Assembly: GCA_008363215.1 (NCBI GenBank)
Contig: RHKP01000004.1
Coordinates: 62,001-126,000, forward strand
Source of the DNA: Cyanobacteria bacterium CYA
GTDB taxonomy: Bacteria > Planctomycetota > Phycisphaerae > Phycisphaerales > UBA1924
Direction: 5' to 3'
DNA: 64,000 bases
The translations under genes were made by a program, and so were the position numbers. The notes below the pieces were generated by a model. It did no database searches, was not told where the DNA came from, and worked only from the letters and a program-made list of their open reading frames with translations. This document shows, piece by piece, positions 8,008-16,644 of this stretch (its first letter is position 1; every line of letters starts with the position of its first letter).

Positions 8008-9594
8008 ATGCGTCGCGAGCGACCCAAACCTTTGCGTACGAGCGATCGCGGCGGGGCCACGCCGCGCGTCGGCAAGGCTTCGCCGGCTGAGAAGTTCATG
8101 GGCGAAGGCCTGACGGCGCTGCACGCCGAGGACTACGAACGCGCACGAGAGTGCTTCGCCCGGGCCGTGCAGGCCGACTGGCGACATGCACCGGCAAGGT
8201 TGTTCCTGGCGCGGGCGCAGGGGCTGGCGGGTCGAGCCTCGGAGTGCGCCATCGAGATGGAACGCCTGGTGCAGATTGCTCCGCGCGATGCGGCTCTGCT
8301 CATCGAGGCCGGGCAGACGCTGGAGAAGTTCGGACTCTTCGAGCAGGCGGGCGGACTGTACGAACGAGCGCTCGGCGCCGACGCGGCCAGCGTCGATGCC
8401 CGCGTGCGGCTGGCTTCGAACGCCGAACGGCTGCACCGACTGGAGCAGGCCGAGTCATTCGCAAGCGAGGCGCTCACACGCAATCCCCTTGCCCATGAAG
8501 CGACGCTCGTGTTGGCGCGCGTGCAGCGCCGTACCGGGCGGGGTGATGCGGCGATCGAGACTTTGCAGGGCACGCTGACGCGATCCGAACCGCCGGACTT
8601 CGCGGGCGCGCGGCTCTGGTACGAACTGGCGTCGGTGTTTGATGGGCAGGGGCGTTTCAAAGACGCGGCATCGGCGCTGGGGCGGGCCAAGTTGCTGCTG
8701 GCGGAGCGCAGGCGTGTGCTCGCGCCGGCAGGAGAGGAGGCAGAATACACGCTGCGCCGCTTTGCACAGGAACTGACGCCGTCGCGCGTGCAGCAGTGGA
8801 TCGAAGCGAGCGCGGGCCTGGCTTCCGCCCGCATCAGCGCCCTGGTCGGTTTCCCGCGCTCCGGCACAACGCTGCTCGAGCAGGTGCTGGCGGCCCATCC
8901 GCTCATCGAGAGCGTCGAGGAGTCGCAGCATCTCTCCACCGAACTGGTCACGGGGTTCTACCGCGCCGTGACCGGCGCTGATTCGCTTGCGCAGGTGCTG
9001 GACCGTATCGCGGCCGGCGACGTGCGGCGCTGCCGCGAAAACTACCTGCGGGCGATGGCCGCCCACGTCGGCGGGCCGCTTGGCGAGAAGTGGCTGCTCG
9101 ACAAGAACCCCATTCGCACGCTGATGATGCCGGTGCTGCGCCGGGCCGTGCCGGGGGCGCCGTTCGTCGTGGCGCTGCGTGACCCGCGCGACGTCGTACT
9201 GAGCAATCTGATGCAGGCCTTCGAGCCAAGCGCGATGAACGTCGCGTTTCTCGACGTCGCCCACGCGGGGGCGTTCTATGCCCTGCACATGGGCGGATGG
9301 CTGAAACTGCGAGAGATGATCGACGGATGGATCGAGGTGCGCTACGAGGACGTGGTCGTCGACCCGCCTGCGCAGGCGCGCCGCGTGCTCGATCTGCTGG
9401 CACTGCCCTGGCACGAGGCGCTCGACCACTTCCAGGACGCGACACGCGGGCGGGCGGTCAGGAGCCCTACGTATGCGGCCGTGCGAGAGCAGGTCCACAC
9501 GCGCGCGGTGCGACGCTTCGAGCATTACGCTGACTATCTCGCCCCCGCCCTGCCGGCCATTGAGCCGATCATCAAGGCCCTCGGCTACGCATAG
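8008..9594 (+). CDS. TPR repeat protein with C-terminal sulfotransferase domain
   Basis: A 528-aa fusion. Residues ~25-240 form six or so tetratricopeptide-like helical pairs (GEGLTALHAEDYERARECF, LARAQGLAGRASECAIEMER and others). Residues ~275-520 are a PAPS-dependent sulfotransferase: the 5'-phosphosulfate loop GFPRSGTTLLEQVL starting at G281 and the 3'-phosphate motif VALRDPRDVVLS. LLDKNPIRTL and the closing RYEDVVVDPP block also match. The architecture resembles bacterial relatives of tyrosylprotein sulfotransferase, where the repeats may present a protein acceptor. The acceptor is unknown. It starts 10 bp after the metal ATPase stop, so it may be read through from that operon, though the functions look unrelated. 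Confidence 0.87.
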   Translation: MRRERPKPLRTSDRGGATPRVGKASPAEKFMGEGLTALHAEDYERARECFARAVQADWRHAPARLFLARAQGLAGRASECAIEMERLVQIAPRDAALLIEAGQTLEKFGLFEQAGGLYERALGADAASVDARVRLASNAERLHRLEQAESFASEALTRNPLAHEATLVLARVQRRTGRGDAAIETLQGTLTRSEPPDFAGARLWYELASVFDGQGRFKDAASALGRAKLLLAERRRVLAPAGEEAEYTLRRFAQELTPSRVQQWIEASAGLASARISALVGFPRSGTTLLEQVLAAHPLIESVEESQHLSTELVTGFYRAVTGADSLAQVLDRIAAGDVRRCRENYLRAMAAHVGGPLGEKWLLDKNPIRTLMMPVLRRAVPGAPFVVALRDPRDVVLSNLMQAFEPSAMNVAFLDVAHAGAFYALHMGGWLKLREMIDGWIEVRYEDVVVDPPAQARRVLDLLALPWHEALDHFQDATRGRAVRSPTYAAVREQVHTRAVRRFEHYADYLAPALPAIEPIIKALGYA

Positions 9595-9746
9595 CCGCTG
9601 CGCGTGCCATCGGCCGGTATTCGGTTCGTTGCGACGGGGAGAGGAGGAGCACCGGCACTGTCCCGATGAGGAGTCAGCGGTACAAACCCCGGCCAAACTC
9701 ACCAGCGGCGACGGCTCGCTACACTTGCGCGCCCAGGGAGCATCGT

Positions 9747-10967
9747 GTGCACACTCATGACGTCACAATCATCGGGGCCGGAATCGTGGGACTGGCCACC
9801 GCCTTCCAGACGCTGCTGGCCCATCCGGGGCTGGACGTGCTCGTGCTTGAAAAGGAAGACCGCGTGGCGTTCCACCAGACCGGGCACAACTCGGGCGTGA
9901 TTCACTCAGGCATCTACTACAAGCCCGGCTCACTCAAGAGCGCCAACTGCCGCCGCGGGCGGGCCATGCTCATCGACTTCTGCCGCGAGCAGGCTGTGCC
10001 TTTCGACATGTGCGGCAAGGTGATTGTCGCTGTCAATGAGCGTGAACTGCCGGCACTCGATCGCATCCACCAGCGAGGCCTTGCGAACGGGGTCGATTGC
10101 GTCCGCGTGGGGCGCGCCGGACTGGCCGAACTCGAGCCGCACGCCGCCGGCATCGACGCGCTGCACGTGCGCGACGCGGGCATCGTGTCGTACCGGGCGG
10201 TGTGCGAGGCGCTCGCTCGCCGCATCGGGCAGATCGGCGGGTGCGTGCAATGTGGAGCGCCGGTGCATGAGGCGACGCCCGACCGGTCTGGCGTGCTGCT
10301 CAGTACGCCGGCCAGGCGGTTTCGCTCGCGGTTGGTGGTCAACTGCGGAGGCTTGCAGTCCGATCGCGTGGCGCGACTGCTCGGACGCGACGTGGGGCTA
10401 AGGATCGTTCCCTTCCGCGGCGAGTACTACGAACTGAGGCATGACGCGCGCCATCTCTGCCGCAACCTCATTTATCCTGTGCCCGACCCCGCCTTCCCCT
10501 TCCTCGGCGTGCACTTCACGCGCATGATCGACGGCTCGGTCGAGTGCGGGCCCAACGCCGTGCTCGCGCTTGGGCGCGAAGCCTATGCCAAGGATCAGAT
10601 GCACGTGCCCGACCTGGCCGAGACTCTCGGTTATCCCGCTTTCTGGAAACTGGCGCGGAAGCACTGGCGCACCGGCGCGGGCGAGGTGTGGCGATCGGTG
10701 TCGAAGAGCGCCTTCGTGCGCGCCCTCCAGCGCCTCATGCCGGAGGTGCAGGCCGATCAACTCGAACCGGCTCCGGCGGGTATCCGCGCTCAGGCCCTCG
10801 GCGACGACGGCGCGCTGCTGGACGATTTTGCGATCATCGAGGACCAGGGTGTGATCAACGTGTGCAACGCCCCCTCGCCCGCGGCCACATCTTCGCTTTC
10901 CATCGGGCTTTCCATCAGTGAGTTGATCGCGCGCCGCCTGCCTCGCACCGCCGCGGCGACTGCTTGA
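9747..10967 (+). CDS. lhgO: L-2-hydroxyglutarate oxidase-like FAD enzyme (LhgO)
   Basis: FAD-dependent oxidase of the DAO superfamily that oxidises L-2-hydroxyglutarate to 2-oxoglutarate and passes electrons to the respiratory chain. The 406-aa protein starts with the dinucleotide-binding fold DVTIIGAGIVGLATAF, followed by the LhgO-type block QTGHNSGVIHSGIYYKPGS. FRGEYYELR and GPNAVLALGREAY also match the family. I chose the GTG at 9747: AGGGAG lies 6 nt upstream and the Rossmann strand starts at once. The gene is followed 14 bp later by a xylulokinase with a strong ribosome binding site, so the two are probably co-transcribed. A related 2-hydroxyacid substrate is possible. Confidence 0.85.
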   Translation: MHTHDVTIIGAGIVGLATAFQTLLAHPGLDVLVLEKEDRVAFHQTGHNSGVIHSGIYYKPGSLKSANCRRGRAMLIDFCREQAVPFDMCGKVIVAVNERELPALDRIHQRGLANGVDCVRVGRAGLAELEPHAAGIDALHVRDAGIVSYRAVCEALARRIGQIGGCVQCGAPVHEATPDRSGVLLSTPARRFRSRLVVNCGGLQSDRVARLLGRDVGLRIVPFRGEYYELRHDARHLCRNLIYPVPDPAFPFLGVHFTRMIDGSVECGPNAVLALGREAYAKDQMHVPDLAETLGYPAFWKLARKHWRTGAGEVWRSVSKSAFVRALQRLMPEVQADQLEPAPAGIRAQALGDDGALLDDFAIIEDQGVINVCNAPSPAATSSLSIGLSISELIARRLPRTAAATA

Positions 10968-10981
10968 AAGGAGATCTGCCC

Positions 10982-12508
10982 GTGTTCATCGGAGCCGACA
11001 TCGGCACCAGTTCGACCAAGGTGGTGGCCGTTGATCGCAACGGGCGTGTCGTTGCCCAGGCCTCGGTTTCCTACGACTTTGATCGCCCGCACGCGGGCTG
11101 GTCCGAGCAGGATCCGTCGGTCTGGTGGCGTGCGACCTCCGAAGCAATGCAGGCGGTGTGTGCGCGCATCCAGCCTCGCTCGATCGAGGGCGTCGGATTG
11201 TCCGGGCAGATGCACGGGAGCGTGTTCCTCGACGCCGCGGCCCTCGAAGACGCAGGTCGGCGCGAGGTCCGGGCCATCCGCCCCGCGCTGATGTGGAACG
11301 ATCAACGCACAGCGGTTGAGTGCGGTGAGATCATCCGCGCGGTCGGCGGCGTCGAGACGCTCGTGCGCATCTCCGGAAATGCCCCCCTCACCGGATTCAC
11401 CCTGCCCAAGATCCTCTGGCTGCGCGCGCACGAACCGCACCACTTCGCACGCACCAGCGCCTTCTGCATGCCCAAGGACTTCGTCCGCCTCTGCCTGACC
11501 GGCACACTCGGAAGCGAAGTGGGCGATGCGGCCGGGACGCTGCTGTTCGACGTCGACCGGCGAGCCTGGAGCACAGAACTGGCTCACGCAGTCGGCATCG
11601 ATCCTGCCATGTTGCCCCCGGTCGTCGAGTCGGGCGCCATCGTCGGGAAAGTGCTCCCCTGGGCCGGCGCACAGACCGGCATTCCCCAAGGCACGCCGGT
11701 CATTGCCGGCTCGGGCGACAACCAGTGCGGCGGCATCGGCGCCGGCGTGGTCGAGCCCGGCGTCCTGCTCCTCACGCTCGGCACCAGCGGCGTGGTCTAC
11801 GCCCACAGCCCGCACCCGCTCAAGGATCTTGGCGGGCCTGCGCCTGGGCGCGTACATACCATGTGCAGCGCCACCGGCAACAGTCAGCGGCGCGGCGCGT
11901 GGACCATCACCGGCTGCATGCTCTCGGCCGCGGGCTCGCTCGAGTGGGCCCGTTCGGTGCTGGCGCCGGACGCAAGTTTCGATGATCTGATGCATGAGGC
12001 CGCCGGCGTGGCGCCGGGCAGCGAAGGACTGCTGTTTCTGCCCTATCTGACCGGCGAGCGGTGTCCGTATGCAGACCCGCAGGCCCGCGGCGGATGGGTC
12101 GGGCTGACACGCAGCCACGCACGCGCCCACCTGGTGCGCTCGGTGGTTGAGGGCGTGAGCCTGGGTCTGGCTCAGGTCTTCGACCTGGTCACATCGCTGG
12201 GCATCGAGGCGCGGCAGGTGCGCATCGGCGGCGGCGGGGCGCGGTCGGCGCTTTGGCGGCAGATTTTGGCCGACTGCATCGGGCACGAGGTCGTGACGGT
12301 GGATAACGACGAAGGACCGGCCTTCGGCGCTGCCCTGCTGGCGGGCAGCGCCGTGGGGGCCTTCGATTCGATCGAGCAGGCATGCACGCGCTGCGTGCAC
12401 GTCGCCGGGACCACGCCCCCGGGATCTGCGCACCGCCACATGCAGCAGGCCAGGTCACGCTACGACGGGCTTTACCCCGCCCTGCGCACCACGATGCACG
12501 CGACGTAG
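10982..12508 (+). CDS. xylB: Xylulokinase
   Basis: FGGY-family sugar kinase that phosphorylates D-xylulose to xylulose 5-phosphate. The 508-aa protein has the N-terminal phosphate loop GADIGTSSTKVVAVD, the xylulokinase hallmark GLSGQMHG, and ALMWNDQRT with the catalytic aspartate region. LTLGTSGVVYAH and RIGGGGARSALW form the adenosine-binding part. Starts compete: a TTG at 10964 overlapping the lhgO stop, and a GTG at 10982 with AAAGGAG 8 nt upstream; I take the GTG. No xylose isomerase or transporter lies nearby, so the xylulose source is elsewhere, or the substrate is another ketopentose. Transcription ends in a palindromic spacer facing hsp20. Confidence 0.9.
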   Translation: MFIGADIGTSSTKVVAVDRNGRVVAQASVSYDFDRPHAGWSEQDPSVWWRATSEAMQAVCARIQPRSIEGVGLSGQMHGSVFLDAAALEDAGRREVRAIRPALMWNDQRTAVECGEIIRAVGGVETLVRISGNAPLTGFTLPKILWLRAHEPHHFARTSAFCMPKDFVRLCLTGTLGSEVGDAAGTLLFDVDRRAWSTELAHAVGIDPAMLPPVVESGAIVGKVLPWAGAQTGIPQGTPVIAGSGDNQCGGIGAGVVEPGVLLLTLGTSGVVYAHSPHPLKDLGGPAPGRVHTMCSATGNSQRRGAWTITGCMLSAAGSLEWARSVLAPDASFDDLMHEAAGVAPGSEGLLFLPYLTGERCPYADPQARGGWVGLTRSHARAHLVRSVVEGVSLGLAQVFDLVTSLGIEARQVRIGGGGARSALWRQILADCIGHEVVTVDNDEGPAFGAALLAGSAVGAFDSIEQACTRCVHVAGTTPPGSAHRHMQQARSRYDGLYPALRTTMHAT

Positions 12509-12602
12509 GCAGCCTCAGGCCGGAGGCGGCAAGCGAAAGGCAACAAGCCGGACCCGGCACGCGCACACCGTCCGCGAAACGGCGCCGCATGCCGCGTAGA
12601 CA

Positions 12603-12636
12603 CCGGAGAAGTGCTCGTCTTCCGGCACTTCTCCGG
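12603..12636. terminator. Hairpin between convergent xylB and hsp20 (copy 1)
   Basis: Perfect 12-bp stem CCGGAGAAGTGC / GCACTTCTCCGG with a 10-nt loop TCGTCTTCCG, in the spacer where two genes converge. There is no T-run on either side. A near-identical hairpin with one compensatory base-pair change lies after rpoC (33856-33887), also between convergent genes. A bidirectional, U-tract-less terminator or 3'-end stabiliser is likely. Confidence 0.65.
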
Positions 12637-12665
12637 CGTCCGGACACCTTCAGCGTTGCAGATTG

Positions 12666-13100
12666 CTACTTCACGCTGATCTTCTTCGGGGAGTCCTTCT
12701 TCGACTTGGGCAGCCGCAAGGTCAGGACACCGTCCTTCAACTCCGCGTCGGCCAGATTGTCAGCCACCATGCTCGGCAGCGCAACGCGCCGGCTGACCGC
12801 GCCGGTGCGCCGCTCGCGCCGGTAGAACTTCTCGTTCTGCTCTTCGGTCTCCTGCTCGCGGGTGGCGCTGATGGTCAGCACGCCCTCATGCACTTCGATG
12901 TTCACGTCCTCCTTGCGGACGCCCGGCAGCGAAGCGCGGATCACCAGCGCCTCATCGGTCTCCGAAATATCAAGCGCCAGGGCGCCTTCCTCGATCGCCG
13001 GCACGTTCATGCCGAACGGTTCCTGGAAGAGGCGGTTGATGAGCCCCTCCACGGGTGAGAACATCTCAAACGGGTCGCGACGGATGATCTGGGTGGACAT
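12666..13100 (-). CDS. Small heat-shock protein, Hsp20/alpha-crystallin family
   Basis: ATP-independent holdase chaperone that binds unfolding proteins and forms oligomers. The 144-aa protein has the typical N-terminal arm (RRDPFEMFSPVEGLINRLF) and the alpha-crystallin beta-sandwich (about 45-135), with LPGVRKEDVNIEVHEGVLTI. The C-terminal GVLTLRLPK core strand is followed by the short tail SKKDSPKKISVK. The ATG at 13100 is certain: AAAGGAGG is placed 6 nt upstream. The frame could extend 24 codons further but that part is unlike Hsp20. It converges on xylB across a hairpin. I could not recognise a CIRCE or other heat-shock operator in the 314 bp upstream. Confidence 0.95.
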   Translation of the reverse strand: MSTQIIRRDPFEMFSPVEGLINRLFQEPFGMNVPAIEEGALALDISETDEALVIRASLPGVRKEDVNIEVHEGVLTISATREQETEEQNEKFYRRERRTGAVSRRVALPSMVADNLADAELKDGVLTLRLPKSKKDSPKKISVK

Positions 13101-13414
13101 TTGGTTCCTCCTTTGGTTGCCCGCAAGTACCTTGCAGGGAACACAGAAAACTTGGGAGTTCGTCATGCTCATCTGATTGCAACCGGCGTGCCAGACCGAC
13201 GGAAACGTTCGTCACGCCCCCGACGACGCGCGATCGCTTATGGTTTGCCGCAGTGGCAAAACGCCCGGGAAAGCCCGGTCAATTTGGCAGGCAGGCGCAC
13301 GTAAAAAGCCGCCCCAAGTGGGGGCGGCATTGGTACTTACTGCCGCCGGTCAGGCAAATTCCTGCTCTCGGAGCGAGCGTGTTGCCGGCGCGGGCCGCCC
13401 GCCGGGCTCCCCGA
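13101..13414. other. Intergenic region upstream of hsp20
   Basis: This 314-bp spacer carries the hsp20 ribosome binding site (13107-13114), a small inverted repeat TTTGCC-N5-GGCAAA at 13244-13260, and at its far end the terminator of the dockerin gene (13303-13327). The hsp20 promoter must lie here on the minus strand, but no pair of hexamers is convincing. There is no open frame that looks real. Confidence 0.6.
13303..13327 (-). terminator. Intrinsic terminator of the dockerin/LVIVD gene
   Basis: Read on the minus strand: stem GCCGCCCC / GGGGCGGC (8 bp) around a 4-nt loop (13316-13319), then five T residues (13307-13303). It lies about 90 bp after the stop codon of the gene at 13415-15682. 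Confidence 0.9.
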
Positions 13415-15682
13415 TCAAGGGCAACCGGCTGCGAACGTCGCCAGGTACATCTGCGCGTCAAAGAAGTCGTACATGCCGTCGCCGGTCAGATCGGCCGACG
13501 GATGATGAGCCGCAAAGTCCGCCAGGAAGTCCTGCACGTCGAAGAAGTCAAGCGCGCCGTCGCCGTTTCGGTCGGGCGGACAGGTCGGCGGGGCTTCACA
13601 CTCGTACAGCACGATGGACACCGCGTCGACAGCCGCCTCGACCACGGAACCGGAGCCTTCGTCGGCCGCGATGAAGCGGGCCTTGAACTGACTGCTCGGC
13701 GAGGCGAAGACCGTCGTGAGATCGAACGACTTGTACACCCACCCGCCGAAGACCTCGGGCCCGGCCGGACCGACGACTTCCAGCGTGGTCCAGCTGGAGC
13801 CGTTGTCGTTGGAAACCTGGACGGTGAAGACGTCCTCCTGCGGCGCGGCGCCGGACGTGTTGGAGAACCACCGAGCGTAGTTGAGGAACGCGCGCCCGCC
13901 GCTGGCGTCCATTGCCGGCGAAGTCAGCGTCACCGTGCCCGCGTCCACGTCCGAGTTGTCGTCCACGTTGTCCGTCAGGTAGCAGGCGCCCGAGCCGTCG
14001 AAGTCCTCGGCCGGGTCGCCGCGGTCGCCGCCCCCGACCGGCACGCCGCGCGACCACTGTCCGTCGCTGGCGGTGCCCGCGGTGGTCCAGCCGAGATCGG
14101 CCTGGAAGTCGTCCTCGAATGGCGTGCTGCTGCCGCTGGCGGCAATGGCCGCCCACCCGCGCGTCGGCGCCGTCAGCGGCGCGAAGAAGTACTCGCCCGA
14201 AGTCGACTGGGCGCTGATGAAGTACTCAACCTGCTCAGCGCAGTCGAGCGGGGGCGAGTTGAAGCGATACGTTCCCGAGCCGGTCGGCGCGCCGACCACC
14301 GTGTGTTCGATCCCGTCGGCGTCGACGACGACCATCGACACCGTGGTGGGGTTGAGCACCTGCCCCTCTTCGGTGATGGTCGCTTCGAGCGTCGTGCCCC
14401 CGAAGGGATTGAGCATCGAAGGCGGGTTGCCGACGAGTTGAATGTCCAGCCGCTCGCCGTCGATCGCGTCGACGCGGAGGACAAACAACCCGCGGTTCAT
14501 GTCGCTGACCACGACTGTCCCCGACGGGAAGTAGGGGTAGCAACTCCACGCGCCGTTGAAATTGGCGTTGTCATCGCTCGGATACGTATCAAAAAACGCG
14601 ATCTGCACCGGGCTGACCGGATTGCTCGCGTCAAACACCCGCAGGCCCGAGGTGTAGTTGGCCTCGAAAATGTACTGGTCACGCGTGTACAGGTTATGGT
14701 CGATCGAGGTTGAGTTGCTCGTGAACGTGCCCACCTGCACCGGCGCCGACAGATTCGACACGTCGATGATGCGGGTGGTCGTCGTGGGCACAAGCCCGTT
14801 CTGCTCGTCCAGTTCGTCGTCCAGATAGGCGTAATGCTTGTCCGGCGAAAGCCAGACCTGGTGGCTGTACGCAGGCGTCGTGTAGTAGTACGTCGAGATG
14901 GTGAAGATGTTGTTCTTGTCGGTGACGTCGACGATGCGCAGCCCCGTCGAGTTCCACCCGCCGTTGAATCCGCTGGCGCAGAATGCGATCTCGCGCCCGG
15001 CGTACGGCCCTTCGGTATAGGTCACCACCATCGCGTCGTGGACGTACATCTCCGTCCACCCCGTCGCGACGGTGGGCCGCGTCGGGTCGGTCATGTCAAG
15101 GTTCACCAGCCCGCCGTTGCCGATGTTGGCCCCGACAAGGTACAGCGTTCCGGCGTCGGGATTCGAGACGATGTTGTGCGTCGAAGAGTGCCCGCCCGTC
15201 TGCTGGTTGCGCACTAGCGTCACGACGCCGTTGTCTATGTCCGACATGTCCATCACCTGGATGCCCGACCCGCCCTCGCTGACGCCATAGGCGTAGTTCC
15301 CGATAACCTTGACATCGTGCCACAGGCTCGTCGGCCCGGGGATGGAGGCGACGATCACCGGGTTGGCAGGATCGGTGACTTCCACGAATCCGAACCCGCG
15401 CTCCAGCCCGATAATCGCATACTCGCGCCCGGACTGCGACACATGGCCCCAACAGTCGTTGCCCGACCCGTGCCCGCCCGGAAAGTTGTTCAGCGGCAGC
15501 CAACTCAGCAGCGTCACCCCAGACGAGTTGAACCCCCGCGGCGCCCCATCGCCCAGGCGCCAGATCGGCCCCGGCACCATCGGCTTGAGATCGAGCAATT
15601 TCCGTCCGTCTTCGTCGGCCTGCGCCGGCCCGCACAAGCCCAAAATGACCACCAAGCCCCCGGTCGTGATGTTCCGCTTCAT
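13415..15682 (-). CDS. Choice-of-anchor B (LVIVD-repeat) surface protein with GC-type dockerin C-terminus
   Basis: A 755-aa exported protein. Residues 1-22 are a signal peptide (KRN…LVVILGLCGPAQA). Residues ~40-410 form a beta-propeller-like set of LVIVD-type repeats, each relating an object to a state: VEVTDPANPVIVASI, VNLDMTDPTRPTVATG, IIDVSNLSAPVQVGTF, VFDASNPVSPVQIAFF. This is the choice-of-anchor-B layout. A beta-sandwich-like region follows (~540-700). The end has two Ca-binding-loop dockerin units: DRNGDGALDFFDVQDFLADF and LTGDGMYDFFDAQMYLATF, ending GCP. Such tails are thought to sort or anchor proteins in planctomycetes. AAGGGGAG precedes the ATG. No catalytic motif is visible, and the role at the cell surface is unknown. 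Confidence 0.88.
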   Translation of the reverse strand: MKRNITTGGLVVILGLCGPAQADEDGRKLLDLKPMVPGPIWRLGDGAPRGFNSSGVTLLSWLPLNNFPGGHGSGNDCWGHVSQSGREYAIIGLERGFGFVEVTDPANPVIVASIPGPTSLWHDVKVIGNYAYGVSEGGSGIQVMDMSDIDNGVVTLVRNQQTGGHSSTHNIVSNPDAGTLYLVGANIGNGGLVNLDMTDPTRPTVATGWTEMYVHDAMVVTYTEGPYAGREIAFCASGFNGGWNSTGLRIVDVTDKNNIFTISTYYYTTPAYSHQVWLSPDKHYAYLDDELDEQNGLVPTTTTRIIDVSNLSAPVQVGTFTSNSTSIDHNLYTRDQYIFEANYTSGLRVFDASNPVSPVQIAFFDTYPSDDNANFNGAWSCYPYFPSGTVVVSDMNRGLFVLRVDAIDGERLDIQLVGNPPSMLNPFGGTTLEATITEEGQVLNPTTVSMVVVDADGIEHTVVGAPTGSGTYRFNSPPLDCAEQVEYFISAQSTSGEYFFAPLTAPTRGWAAIAASGSSTPFEDDFQADLGWTTAGTASDGQWSRGVPVGGGDRGDPAEDFDGSGACYLTDNVDDNSDVDAGTVTLTSPAMDASGGRAFLNYARWFSNTSGAAPQEDVFTVQVSNDNGSSWTTLEVVGPAGPEVFGGWVYKSFDLTTVFASPSSQFKARFIAADEGSGSVVEAAVDAVSIVLYECEAPPTCPPDRNGDGALDFFDVQDFLADFAAHHPSADLTGDGMYDFFDAQMYLATFAAGCP

Positions 15683-15721
15683 TCGTTCTCCCCTTCAAGC
15701 CCCGCGCTTGATTTGCCGGAC

Positions 15722-15750
15722 AGCATAACAGACGATGCTCCGCGTCGCAA
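15722..15750 (-). promoter_or_regulatory. Promoter of the dockerin/LVIVD gene
   Basis: On the minus strand TTGCGA (15750-15745) and TATGCT (15727-15722) are separated by exactly 17 bp, about 40 bp before the start codon at 15682. Both hexamers match four of six sigma-70 consensus bases. Confidence 0.5.
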
Positions 15751-15800
15751 AGCGCCGGGCGGGCTCTTGCCCCCCAGCCCAACCGGGAGCAAACCACTCA

Positions 15801-16568
15801 ATGCTCGTTCAAGCCCTTGCCTTCTGGCTCATGTTCGTATTCGGCGGCCCGGGGTTGCGACTTCAGCCGCCCCTTTTGCTGGTCGACGACGCCAGCCGCC
15901 CGCATGTGCGCATCGCCTGGCTCGGGGCCGACGGCGTTGAGCACGTCCATGAGTCAGACCTCTCCTACGGCTGGGACGCCGACCGCAAGCCGATTGGCGC
16001 CAACATCGCCGCCTACGCGGCCGCGGGAGGCACGCGACTGCTCAAGGGCGCCACCCATCCCAAAGGCGCCGTCATGCGCTTCGGCTTCTACAAGATCGAG
16101 GAGGGGCTGCTCTTCTTCGACCAGGTTGAGAGTCACACCGTGATCGACGTGCAGGTGACCGGCATCCGCATGAACCAGTCGGCCGTGCCTCTCACGCGGA
16201 CCATCGTGCAGCATCTCAAGTTCTCACGCGACAGTCTCAAGGCCTGCCGCGTGCCCTCCGATGCCTGGAACCTGTTCAACACCGTCGACCCGGGCGAGAC
16301 GATGAAAGGGCGCATCCGCGCCGGGTACGACGCACGCCCCGGCGCCCTCGATGGGCAGGAAGGGCACGGCTCGGCCTGGTCGCAGGTCGAGCCCGACGGC
16401 TCCATCAGCATGCATGTGCGTGTGCCTTATGCGCTGTTCAAGCACATCCGCGATCCGTGGAAGAACAGCGTGCCGGGCACCTTCCTCGAACCGATGCACT
16501 TTCACATCGAGATCGAAATCCTCCCGCAAGGCGTCGAGCCCGAACAACCCTCGCTTCCCAGCGACTGA
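15801..16568 (+). CDS. Exported protein of unknown function
   Basis: A 255-aa protein I do not recognise. It begins with a hydrophobic segment (LVQALAFWLMFVFGGPGL) that reads as a signal peptide or anchor. The remainder is a soluble, mixed alpha/beta sequence with LLVDDASRPHVRIAWLGADG near the front. ATHPKGAVMRFGFYKIEEGL lies in the middle and MHFHIEIEILPQG near the end. The ATG at 15801 has GGGAG upstream; an in-frame ATG 66 bp earlier would destroy the signal sequence. The gene diverges from the dockerin gene and converges with a glycosyltransferase. No catalytic motif or repeat is visible, so no function is proposed. Confidence 0.7.
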   Translation: MLVQALAFWLMFVFGGPGLRLQPPLLLVDDASRPHVRIAWLGADGVEHVHESDLSYGWDADRKPIGANIAAYAAAGGTRLLKGATHPKGAVMRFGFYKIEEGLLFFDQVESHTVIDVQVTGIRMNQSAVPLTRTIVQHLKFSRDSLKACRVPSDAWNLFNTVDPGETMKGRIRAGYDARPGALDGQEGHGSAWSQVEPDGSISMHVRVPYALFKHIRDPWKNSVPGTFLEPMHFHIEIEILPQGVEPEQPSLPSD

Positions 16569-16596
16569 TCGACCGGCAAAGCGGAGAAGCGGCGAC

Positions 16597-16642
16597 CTGG
16601 CATTGTATTGCTCGTACCCGGCGCCCAGTGCCCGGCGCCTCG
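16597..16642 (-). repeat. GGCAxxGGG-type intergenic sequence, copy 1
   Basis: The minus strand reads GGCACTGGGCGCC followed by GGGTAC, in the spacer between the unknown gene and the glycosyltransferase. The same loose unit (GGCAyyGGGnAyy) occurs at 24329-24416 and 38991-39050. The likeness is degenerate, so the family is tentative. Confidence 0.35.
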
Positions 16643-16644
16643 TC

